DNA of 64,000 bases, taken from NCBI RefSeq assembly GCF_900566085.1, contig NZ_UPHT01000049.1, forward strand, positions 39,199 through 103,198, given 5' to 3'. Below the pieces are notes generated by a model. That model was not told the DNA's origin and ran no database searches. It saw only the letters and a list, made by a program, of their open reading frames with translations. This document shows positions 27,037-34,816 of this stretch, piece by piece (position 1 is the stretch's first letter; every line of letters begins with the position of its first letter). This stretch comes from Mycobacterium attenuatum (GTDB lineage Bacteria; Actinomycetota; Actinomycetes; Mycobacteriales; Mycobacteriaceae). A program made the translations under genes and the position numbers.

Positions 27037-27828
27037 ATGCGGTGCCGAATCTGTGATTCACTTACGCGGCAGGTGTTTACGCACAAGGTCCTTCACAAAT
27101 ACGAGTCCAAATACTACTTCTGTGATAATTGCGGTGGCTTGCAGACCGAAGACCCTCATTGGCTGGACGAGGCGTATGCGAGCCCGGTGAACTCGGCCGA
27201 TACCGGCCTGGTGTTTCGTAACAACTACCTGGCACGGTTGACGTCGGCGGTTCTTCTCGTGCTGTTCGATCGGGGTGGGCGTTTTCTCGACGCGGCGGGG
27301 GGCTACGGCATATTCACCCGTCTGATGCGGGACGTCGGCTTCGACTATTACTGGAGGGACAGACACTGTCCCAATCTCACCGCGCGGGGATTCGAAGCCG
27401 GCATGGCACCGCCCGGCCGTTACACGGCAGTCACTGCCTTCGAAGTAATGGAGCATCTCGCTGATCCCGTCGCATTCGTCGCGGAGCTCCTGGAAGAGAC
27501 CGGTACCGATACGATAATTTTTACGACCGAACTCTTCGCCGGTGAACCTCCGGCGCCGGAGGCGTGGTGGTACTACACGTTCGCCACCGGGCAGCACATA
27601 ACTTTCTATCAAAGGTCGACCTTGGAGTTCATCGGAAAACGCTTCGGCATGCACTTTTACAGCTCGGGTATTCTGCATATCTGGACGCGAAAGAAGCTCA
27701 ATCCGGTGGCGCTGCGGGTGCTTACCTGGCTACCTGTCGCGAGCGTCCTATACGTATTGCCGCGAGTGGTGCTCGGTTCTCGGACGTGGGCGGATCATGA
27801 GAGCCTGATGCGGACGGATCCATGGTAG
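27037..27828 (+). CDS. Methyltransferase with N-terminal zinc-ribbon
   Basis: 263 residues. Two CxxC pairs (Cys3/Cys6, Cys29/Cys32) build a short zinc-ribbon like that in front of many NDP-sugar C- or O-methyltransferases. The SAM-binding motif follows as GRFLDAAGGYGIFTRLM (about 80-96), and AVTAFEVMEHLADPVAFVAE is the typical EvxEH post-motif. The C-terminal part is hydrophobic (TWLPVASVLYVLPRVVL) and may sit on the membrane. The gene is clearly lower in GC than its neighbours and is bracketed by two near-identical oxidoreductase genes, which suggests insertion as a unit. A sugar methyltransferase acting on an unusual (perhaps deoxy) sugar is the best guess. Confidence 0.72.
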   Translation: MRCRICDSLTRQVFTHKVLHKYESKYYFCDNCGGLQTEDPHWLDEAYASPVNSADTGLVFRNNYLARLTSAVLLVLFDRGGRFLDAAGGYGIFTRLMRDVGFDYYWRDRHCPNLTARGFEAGMAPPGRYTAVTAFEVMEHLADPVAFVAELLEETGTDTIIFTTELFAGEPPAPEAWWYYTFATGQHITFYQRSTLEFIGKRFGMHFYSSGILHIWTRKKLNPVALRVLTWLPVASVLYVLPRVVLGSRTWADHESLMRTDPW

Positions 27829-27888
27829 GCATCACCGAATGGCAGATGCACGTTGCCGAGCCGCTTGCCGAGCTACCCGGATAAGCGT

Positions 27889-28878
27889 TCAGGCGGGCTC
27901 GCGAAGCGGCAGCCCTGCAGCACGATAGATCGCATCGATGACGGTCATGTTCTCCACCGCGTCTTCCGGGGTGGTCTGCACCGCTTCGCCGCGCAGCACC
28001 GCGCCGGCGAACGCGTCGAGCTGATACGCGTATGAGGCGCGGCGCGGAAAACGTTCCACCCGTTTGCCGTCGGCCGACCGGACCGAGAGCCGGTGGAACG
28101 AGTGCGGTAGCACCGGATTGAATACCCGCAACTCACCTTGGTCGCCCACGACGCGCGCGCTGATCTGCAGCAGATCGGTCGACCACATCGAACAGCGCAC
28201 CCGGCCGGTGTGCCCTTCGGCAAACCGCAGTTCGGCCGTCATCGCCCGGTCGATCTGCGGGTCGCGCAGTTTCGCTTGTGCGGAAACAACTTCCGGTGTG
28301 GAACCGCCGAAGGTGCGGACCATATGCACCGCATAGCAACCGGCATCCATGGTCGCGCCACCGGCCAGCGAGTAGTTGTAGCGGATATCGGAGAACTTAG
28401 CCAGCAGAAAGCACAGGTTGGCTTCCACCCTGCAGAGCTTGCCCAACTCGCCGGAGGCGATGATCTCCTCGACGCGCAGCGTCAGCGGGTGGTAGCGATA
28501 GTGGAACGCCTCCATCACTACCCGGCCCGATTGCGCGGCCAGTTGGGCGATTTCGCGTGCCTCGGCGGCGTTGGCGGTGAACGGCTTTTCGCACAGCACG
28601 TGCTTGCCGGCGGCCAATGCGGCCCGGGTCCAGCGGCCGTGCAAGCTGTTGGGCAACGGGTTGTAGACCGCGTCCAGGTCCGGGTCGGCGACCAGTGCCT
28701 CATAACTTTCATGCACCCGGGGTACGCCGTGCTTAGCGGCAAACGCCTGCGCACGTGACGCATCGCGGGCCGCCACCGCCGCCACCACGACCTCGGCATT
28801 TTTCTTGGCGGGTTGGACGAGCGCCAAGGGTGCGATGCGGGCGGCGCCCAGGATTCCGATCCGGACCTGTCGAGACAC
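27889..28878 (-). CDS. Gfo/Idh/MocA-family sugar oxidoreductase, copy B
   Basis: 329 residues, the same length as copy A with no indels. All family residues are preserved (ILGAARIAPLAL, CEKPF, DAGCYAVHMV). Differences cluster in the first ~75 residues (for example VQPAKKNAEV against IKPAAANAEV) and the last ~80 residues; the middle is identical at DNA level. Both copies look functional, so they may act on different sugars, form a heteromer, or one may be redundant. The gene lies between the zinc-ribbon methyltransferase and an FkbM methyltransferase, suggesting a part in PGL sugar synthesis. Confidence 0.86.
   Translation of the reverse strand: MSRQVRIGILGAARIAPLALVQPAKKNAEVVVAAVAARDASRAQAFAAKHGVPRVHESYEALVADPDLDAVYNPLPNSLHGRWTRAALAAGKHVLCEKPFTANAAEAREIAQLAAQSGRVVMEAFHYRYHPLTLRVEEIIASGELGKLCRVEANLCFLLAKFSDIRYNYSLAGGATMDAGCYAVHMVRTFGGSTPEVVSAQAKLRDPQIDRAMTAELRFAEGHTGRVRCSMWSTDLLQISARVVGDQGELRVFNPVLPHSFHRLSVRSADGKRVERFPRRASYAYQLDAFAGAVLRGEAVQTTPEDAVENMTVIDAIYRAAGLPLREPA
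28123..28648. repeat. Identical 526-bp tract, copy 2 of 2 (oxidoreductases)
   Basis: Second copy of the perfect repeat described at 25885-26410, direct orientation, 2238 bases apart. Confidence 0.92.
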
Positions 28879-28974
28879 GGACCGACGCTAGCATCTGGAG
28901 CGGACCGGCGACGCGCGACGGGTTGGTAGGACGGTTGCCAGTGCGCGTTGCGACCGATGACCGGCCGCTGCCGC

Positions 28975-29868
28975 TTACGGGGCCGGCGCGAAGAGCCGGT
29001 CCAGTACGGCCCGGCCCGCGCCGTCATCGGCATGGACGGCGGCGACGTCCCAGTAGTGATATCCGCGTTCGGCAAATCGCTTGTCCAGCACTGCGGCGGC
29101 GGCCGGTAGCTCGTCGACCGGCAAAGCCCGGACCGGCCTGCCGAAGTTGTCCCAGATGCCGGCGTGGGCATAGCCGGCGGTCTGCAGCTCCCCCCACACC
29201 GCGGCGGGGTCGGGTACACCGGCCATGCGGGTCAGCTCGGGGTAGTACTCGAATAACAGCACGGGGCAGGTGTCTGCATACGCGCGCGCCAGCGGCGGGA
29301 TCAGCGTCGTGTCGTAGCCTTCGGTGTCCGATTTGATGAGCCGGATCGGCGGCAGTTCCGGGTGACGCTGCGGCAGTTCGGACACGGTCAGTGCGGCTGC
29401 CGCCCCGCCGGTGCCGCCGGGCGCGAAGCGGGTGTCGCCGCCCTTTCGGATCGCGCCCAGACCGGCGGCCTCGGCGACATCGGTGACCAGTAGCGCGAAG
29501 TCGATCACACATCGATCGTCCGAGCCGACGTTGCGCCTCAGGTACGGCAGATACTCGGGATCTCCCTCGATGCAAAGGATGCGGGCGTCGACTTTGGCGA
29601 GGAGCTGCCTAGCGGAGTCGCCGATATTGGCCCCGACGTCGATGACGCCCAACGGCTTGTCGGTCTCTGCCAGTCCTACCGCCAGGCTGATCAGATTCTG
29701 ACCGTAGGTGGGGAACAGGCGGGCATAGTCCGGTAGCCGGTGATACCACGGCATCGCCAACGAAACACCTTGCACGTCGCGGATCACCGGACGGTTGCCG
29801 AACCACTGACGGACCGTGCGGTAGGAGAGTTCCAGTCCGAGCTGCCGAAGCAATTGGCGATAACTCAT
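28975..29868 (-). CDS. FkbM-family methyltransferase (Rv2955c-like)
   Basis: 297 residues from ATG 29868, chosen because an upstream in-frame extension is Arg/Pro-rich and unlike protein. Motif I is GVIDVGANIGDSARQLL (about 74-90), the acidic strand-2 end is LCIEGDPEY, and LIKSDTEGYDTTLI is the FkbM DxEG box. The N-terminus (SYRTVRQWFGNRPVIRDVQG) resembles, as far as I recall, the M. tuberculosis PGL methyltransferase Rv2955c, one of three that O-methylate the terminal fucose. Here the target could be fucose or another sugar. It lies in the same orientation as the upstream oxidoreductase with a 96-base gap. Confidence 0.75.
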   Translation of the reverse strand: MSYRQLLRQLGLELSYRTVRQWFGNRPVIRDVQGVSLAMPWYHRLPDYARLFPTYGQNLISLAVGLAETDKPLGVIDVGANIGDSARQLLAKVDARILCIEGDPEYLPYLRRNVGSDDRCVIDFALLVTDVAEAAGLGAIRKGGDTRFAPGGTGGAAAALTVSELPQRHPELPPIRLIKSDTEGYDTTLIPPLARAYADTCPVLLFEYYPELTRMAGVPDPAAVWGELQTAGYAHAGIWDNFGRPVRALPVDELPAAAAVLDKRFAERGYHYWDVAAVHADDGAGRAVLDRLFAPAP

Positions 29869-30350
29869 GGCGTTCCGTTCAAACTCACCCGCAAAGGGTA
29901 TCCGACCTTTGGTTTTCCCGCGGCTCGCAGCCTTGGTACGGCGCAAGTCACGCGGGTACGGGCCGGGCACGGGCACATCCACGCCCGAGTCGGCTCGGCG
30001 TCCGTGTGGGCCCCGCCCCCCTCTCGGCCAGCCGACCAGGTCGCCCGAAGCACATGCCCGCGGTTCGGCAACCAGTCGCCCGGTGGTATCGAATCGCGTT
30101 GTAGCAGAGTTGCTTCCGAGTTCAGCCTAGACAACTTCGAGGTCCGCGTGCGCAGCGCGTCCCCGGGGCGGGCCGTGGCCGGGTGGGTTGGCTCGCCCAT
30201 CGCGACGAAGGTGGCGTACGTTCTGATAGTCGTTCTTCCGGACTGCACGTCGTCGCGGGAGATATCCAGGAGGTTTGAAACTGTGCTGTGCCGGGTGAAC
30301 GCCGTCGTCGAGGTAATGGTGGAGGCCGAGGCGGCTGAGGCCGAGCGCCC
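29869..30350. other. Divergent intergenic region, FkbM / GT4
   Basis: About 480 bases between two divergent genes. Open frames on both strands have unnatural composition (Arg/Pro-rich) and no motifs. It is expected to hold both promoters. I see no repeat or RNA feature. Confidence 0.45.
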
Positions 30351-31442
30351 ATGAAAGTCGCATTTGATCACCAGATCTTCGCCATCCAGCGGTACGGCGG
30401 TGTGTCGCGTTATTTCTTCGAGCTGGCGAGCCGCCTACCTGCCGACACGGTGTCGGAGGTGTCCGTGGTCGCGCCGTTATACCTCAACGCCTATCTGGCG
30501 GCCGACTCGGCCCGCGGCTTCACCCACGGGAAACATGTGCCCTACACGTTCAAGGGCGCCCCGGTGCTTGTCGAACTCGCCAATCAGGTCGCGGCACCGT
30601 TCGCGTGGTCGAAGTCGGACGCGGACATCCTGCACGAGACCTGGCACCCCTTCAAACCCGTCGGTAAGGCGCGGCGCCGGGTGGTGACGATCTTCGACAT
30701 GATTCACGAGCTGTTCAAGCCGCCCATGGCCAAAGTGGCAATCGCCGCCAAACGCGCGTCTGTCAATCGCGCCGACCATGTGATCTGCGTCTCCGAAAGC
30801 GCCCGGCACGACCTGGTACGTCTCTACGGCATCGACCCGGCCCGCACCAGCGTTGTACACCTCGCCTGTTCACTGCCGGTGCACGCGAACACCGCGACGG
30901 TGGACAGCGGCGGGCGCCGGCCCTCGCTCCTCTACGTCGGACGTCGCGAGGGATACAAGAACTTCGCTACGTTGTTGCGCGCCTACAGCAGCTCGCCGAT
31001 CCTGCGGGAGTTCGAGTTGATCGCCTTCGGCGGCCCCCCGTTCCTGCGCGAGGAGCAGAAAGAGATCGCGCGGTTGGGAGTCGCTGACCGGGTGCGCTTC
31101 GAGTCCGGCTCTGACGAGCAGCTGGCGGCCCGCTACCGGGCAGCTGCCGCATTCGTCTATCCGTCGCTGTACGAGGGTTTCGGGATCCCCCCGCTGGAAG
31201 CCATGAGTCAGGGCTGCCCGGTGGTGTGCAGCAACGCGGGCGGAATTCCAGAAGTGGTCGCGGATGCCGGCGTCTATTTCGATCCCGACAGCCCCGAGGA
31301 GCTGCGCACGGCTGTGGAGCGTGTGGTGACGACGGAGCGCCTGCGTACTGACCTGCGCGAGCGTGGCTATGCGCGCCTCCCGTCGTTCTCCTGGGACAAG
31401 AACGCAGCCGAGACGGCGGGGATCTATCGCAAAATCCTCTGA
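30351..31442 (+). CDS. GT4-family glycosyltransferase
   Basis: 363 residues. It has a GT-B fold with the N-terminal MKVAFDHQIFAIQRYGGVSRYFFEL motif, the central SLLYVGRREGYKNFATLL donor-domain start, and the GT4 signature SLYEGFGIPPLEAMSQGCPVV, which contains the E-x7-E motif, near residues 273-294. GT4 enzymes are retaining transferases using nucleotide sugars. No GT4 gene is found at this place in the M. tuberculosis PGL locus. With two GT1 and one GT2 enzymes covering three residues, this one is the candidate for the fourth, species-specific sugar. The ATG at 30351 follows GAGG/GAGGCCGAGG purine-rich sequence. Confidence 0.85.
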   Translation: MKVAFDHQIFAIQRYGGVSRYFFELASRLPADTVSEVSVVAPLYLNAYLAADSARGFTHGKHVPYTFKGAPVLVELANQVAAPFAWSKSDADILHETWHPFKPVGKARRRVVTIFDMIHELFKPPMAKVAIAAKRASVNRADHVICVSESARHDLVRLYGIDPARTSVVHLACSLPVHANTATVDSGGRRPSLLYVGRREGYKNFATLLRAYSSSPILREFELIAFGGPPFLREEQKEIARLGVADRVRFESGSDEQLAARYRAAAAFVYPSLYEGFGIPPLEAMSQGCPVVCSNAGGIPEVVADAGVYFDPDSPEELRTAVERVVTTERLRTDLRERGYARLPSFSWDKNAAETAGIYRKIL

Positions 31443-31497
31443 ATCACAACGTTATCCGGCCTCGCCAGTTGCGGGCCGCGCCGTCGTGCGGCCGGCA

Positions 31498-32262
31498 TCA
31501 GGCGGCGCGAACCCGTAACTTCAGCCACCAGCGCGCCCCGATGATGACCAGCCGGATGCCCAACCTGGTGGTTATCGGCAGCCGCTTGAGAAACGCCTTG
31601 TCAACGAAGGTATTGCTGAGGCCGCCCAACTCGTTGAAGTGCGCGACCACGATGTTCATGTGCCGGGTGACCAGCGCCGGGTTGGAGAAGCAGCGGATAT
31701 TGAAATCCCAGTCGGCCAGGGACCGGTAGCGCAGGTTGTAGGGGCCGATGCTGGTGAAGAGTTCGCGGCGGTAAAAGATCGCCTGATGACAGATGTTGCG
31801 CTTGAACAGCAGGCGATCAAGGTCGAAGTCGCCACCGTAGCGCAATTTGGTTGAGCGCATGATCACATCGCCGTACACCAGATCGCTGTGCTCATGTTCG
31901 CCGATGAAGGCCGCTACCCGGGCCAGCGTGTCGGCCTGGTACAGCGCGTCGTCGGCGCCCAGAAACAGCAACCACGTCCCCGTCGCCAGGCTCACGCCGC
32001 GATTCATCGCGTCGTAGACACCTCGGTCGGTGCCGCAACGTACCACCAGACGCGTGTCGAAGTTTGGGGCAAAGCTGTTTGCGATGTCGACGGTGGCATC
32101 TGTCGAGCCGCCGTCGACGAGTATCAACTCGAAGTCGCGGAACCTCTGGCGGGCAATGCTTTCCAGGCAATCACGCAGTGCCGAGGCCACGTTCAAGGTG
32201 GGGATGATGATGGAAAACAGTGGTGCGGCCGCGTTGGCTTTTGTTGTCTCAGCAGCGGTCAA
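31498..32262 (-). CDS. GT2-family PGL fucosyltransferase-like (Rv2957 type)
   Basis: 254 residues, closely colinear with M. tuberculosis Rv2957, which transfers fucose to the PGL oligosaccharide. GT-A features are FSIIIPTLNVASALRDCLES (16-35), VDGGSTDAT (49-57) and the metal-binding Asp104-Asp105 in LFLGADDALY. KRNICHQAIFYRRELF and LADWDFNIRCFSNPALVTRH are conserved with Rv2957. It is 21 residues shorter than Rv2957, mostly at the ends. It lies on the minus strand directly behind the Rv2956-like methyltransferase (24-base gap), the same pairing as in M. tuberculosis. Fucose transfer from GDP-fucose (gmdA-epiA) is the inferred role. Confidence 0.88.
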   Translation of the reverse strand: MTAAETTKANAAAPLFSIIIPTLNVASALRDCLESIARQRFRDFELILVDGGSTDATVDIANSFAPNFDTRLVVRCGTDRGVYDAMNRGVSLATGTWLLFLGADDALYQADTLARVAAFIGEHEHSDLVYGDVIMRSTKLRYGGDFDLDRLLFKRNICHQAIFYRRELFTSIGPYNLRYRSLADWDFNIRCFSNPALVTRHMNIVVAHFNELGGLSNTFVDKAFLKRLPITTRLGIRLVIIGARWWLKLRVRAA

Positions 32263-32286
32263 GCTGGCCTCACATCGCGCTTCGAG

Positions 32287-33018
32287 TCAATTGGCATCGC
32301 GGAAGAAGATGCCGTCGGCCTGCAACATGCGACCATTTCGAGCGTCCATGAAACAGGGCAGCAACCCAGTCAATGTGAAGCCCAGGGAATACACCTTATC
32401 GAGTGCTTCCGGAATGAGCATGCCGCCTTCGTACAATGGCGAGAAGGAGAGTTCGAGTTGCATGCCGACGCAATGTTCGTTGATCGTCGACTTGGCGCCG
32501 TCGAGTACCTGTTTCTCAAATCCCTGTACGTCAACTTTGAGGAAAACCGCGCCGTTGGGCCGGACAAATTCCGGGGCCACGGAATCGAGTCGGCGAATCG
32601 GCGCCTCCTCGGTGCCGACGTAATTCGCCGGGGGAAAGGCCTCCTGGTGGCGGGTGAGCATGGGCAACACCGAACTGCTCTGACCGGCGTTTCCTGCGAC
32701 ATTGACCGAGATCGTCCCGTCGGAATCGCCGAGCGCACACTGCTGGCAATCCCAGAACGGATCAGCAGCCGCCTTTCTTTCCAAGGCCAGAAATGGTTTT
32801 GATAGCGGCTCGAACGAGACGATGCGACCGTTGTACCCCGCGCGGCGCAGACCGTTGGCATATTGCCCCGAATTGGCCCCGACGTCGAAAACGACGTCGA
32901 CCCGGCGCAATTCGAGTTGCTTCACAAACTGGTGTCTTTGGTCCCGCTCGGAATAACGGCGCGGCACCTCAAAGGCAGCGCTGCGCACGATGAAACGAGC
33001 CAGGTCCGACAAATGCAC
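32287..33018 (-). CDS. FkbM-family PGL O-methyltransferase (Rv2956 type)
   Basis: 243 residues, the length I recall for Rv2956. Motif I is VVFDVGANSGQYANGL (42-57), the strand-2 acid is VSFEPL, and the FkbM box is VFLKVDVQGFEKQVLDGA. In M. tuberculosis, Rv2956 is one of the methyltransferases modifying the terminal fucosyl residue of PGL. The start follows the family N-terminus MHLSDLARFIVRSAAFE. It shares an operon with the Rv2957-type transferase downstream. Confidence 0.84.
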   Translation of the reverse strand: MHLSDLARFIVRSAAFEVPRRYSERDQRHQFVKQLELRRVDVVFDVGANSGQYANGLRRAGYNGRIVSFEPLSKPFLALERKAAADPFWDCQQCALGDSDGTISVNVAGNAGQSSSVLPMLTRHQEAFPPANYVGTEEAPIRRLDSVAPEFVRPNGAVFLKVDVQGFEKQVLDGAKSTINEHCVGMQLELSFSPLYEGGMLIPEALDKVYSLGFTLTGLLPCFMDARNGRMLQADGIFFRDAN

Positions 33019-33460
33019 CGTGTGACACTAACATGTCCGTCGGCCTGCCCGGGTTGGCCGGCGCAGGGCGGTGCGGCCGCGATCTTAGACGTTGCCCGGA
33101 GGACCGGTAGCCGCCGCTCACGTCCTGGCGTCGGGCTGCTCGCTGCGGTAGAGGGCGTCGCACCGCGCCGAGTCCGTCCCGGGGACGCGGTGACTGTCGG
33201 TGGCTGCCATGAAATGCCCGCCGTTGGGCATGCGCGCTAGACTTCACCGCGGCAGCGCGAGGAGGTTGCGAGCTTGCCCTCGAGTTGGCGATCGGCATGA
33301 CGCGGCGTGCAGCGGCCCGCATGTCGCTCAATCAGGGTGTTGTTCTTGGGCTTTCCGCGCGGCACGGGTTTCCCGCTCGGGCCGGGATGCGGTGGTGCGC
33401 CAAGCGTTCGGGCCGTGCGGACCGCCCCGTGTGCGGGCGCAGTGAAAGGGTCTTGGCGCG
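33019..33460. other. Divergent intergenic region, methyltransferase / acyltransferase
   Basis: About 440 bases of GC-rich sequence between divergent genes. No convincing coding frame or structured element. It presumably holds both promoters. Confidence 0.45.
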
Positions 33461-34802
33461 ATGAGCAACGTGGTCGATCCGCTCGACCAGACCTTCTTTG
33501 CCGGCGAGCGAGCGACCGGAACCTTCAACGTGCTGCAGTGTGTCTGGGTGTACGACCGTGGGGTAGACATCAACCGGCTCCGGCAGTTTCACCACCATCT
33601 GCGTCGGGGACGGCTGGCTCGCCGAATCGAATGTTCGCCGCTGCCGTTCGGTCGGCATCGTTGGGTTTCTTCCGGACTTCGAGATCGTCACCACGCCCCG
33701 GCCTCGCGAGGAATTCGATGCCTGGGTCCACGAGCAGGCCAGCGCACCGTTGGATGCCGAGCACGGACCCGGATGGCGACTTGCGGTGCACCCCTTCACC
33801 GGCGGCGGCGCGGGGATCAGTTTGGCCATCTCCCATTGCCTCACCGACGCCGTCGGGCTGTGCGAAGCGGTGGCGGACGCGGCCTGCGGCCGCGACGAGC
33901 AGCTCAGCTGGCCCGCAGCCGGGTCGCGCCGACGCTGGGAAGCGCTGCGCGAAGACGCCGGCCAAGCCGCGCGTGACATGCCTGGTATCGCCCGGGCCGT
34001 CGCCAAGGCAGCCCGACTGGCCCGGCGCAACCGTGGTTACCCGGGAGCGGCGGCGCCGAGGCGTAGCAGGCGCGTCGCGCCGCTGTCCGGGGCGGACCGG
34101 ACCATCATGTTCCCGGCGGCGACGATCTTGGTTGACGCCGAAGAATGGGACGCCCGCGCGCAGTCGCTGGGAGGGACCAGCAACACCCTGCTCGCCGGGC
34201 TGGCGGTCCGGCTGGCCCAGCGGCTGGGACGCGTCAGCGCGAACGGCTCGGTCACCGTGGGCATGCCGGTCAGCGAACGCATCGCCGGCGATACCCGCGC
34301 CAACGCGGTCACCAAGGTCGACATCACCGTCGACCCCGGTTGCGCGACCACGGACCTCCGCCAAATCCGCTCCGCCACAAAGCAAGCACTGATCCGCCGG
34401 CAACAGCTGCCCAACGAGCAGTCGGTACTGCTGCCCCTGATACCGCTGTTGCCGCAGTGGCTGGTCCGGCGCACTGTCGGAGTGGCCGCCGGAAATGTCT
34501 CATCCAACATCGGTGCGGTCAACCCGGCCGCCTGCCGGCCGGACGGAACGGACGCCGACCACTTCGCCGTCACGGGTTTCTGGGGCGTGCGCACCTCGGT
34601 CATGGACCGCAGCGGTGGATATCTGGGACTGCTGTCCGGACGTACGCACGCCGAGGTCTTCGTCTCGGTCCTCGCCTATCAGCCGGGCCGGTCCAATTCT
34701 AATGACGAACTGCGTCAAGACCTTTCGAGCACCTTATCCGAGTTCTCGCTTGCCGGGAGGATGGGCTGGGGATGCCCCGAGGCGGTCGGCAGGATGCGCT
34801 AG
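33461..34802 (+). pseudogene. PapA/WS-DGAT-like acyltransferase, frameshifted
   Basis: Two overlapping frames make one protein of about 445 residues. The first starts at ATG 33461 (VDPLDQTFFAGERATGTF, on to SPLPFGRHRWV). The second carries on in the next frame (PDFEIVTTPRPREEFDAWV) from about 33665 to the stop at 34802. The break lies at about 33660-33675 in GTTGGGTTTCTTCC and corresponds to one extra base or two missing ones. The second part holds the HxxxD acyltransferase motif (SHCLTDAVGL) and the C-terminal SSNIGAVN-type motif of the condensation/WS-DGAT superfamily. An intact version could O-acylate PGL, for example the acetyl on fucose. Either a pseudogene or a sequencing error. Confidence 0.75.
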
Positions 34803-34816
34803 CGGTTCCGCGCGGC

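Noticed and set aside
29740..30354. A plus-strand frame of about 200 codons ending at the GT4 start
   Set aside because: The first part is antisense to the FkbM gene and the rest lacks conserved features, so the overlap with the GT4 ATG is probably chance.
33307..34392. A 361-codon plus-strand frame overlapping the acyltransferase
   Set aside because: Arg/Ser/Pro-rich composition with no motifs; the acyltransferase motifs are in the other two frames.
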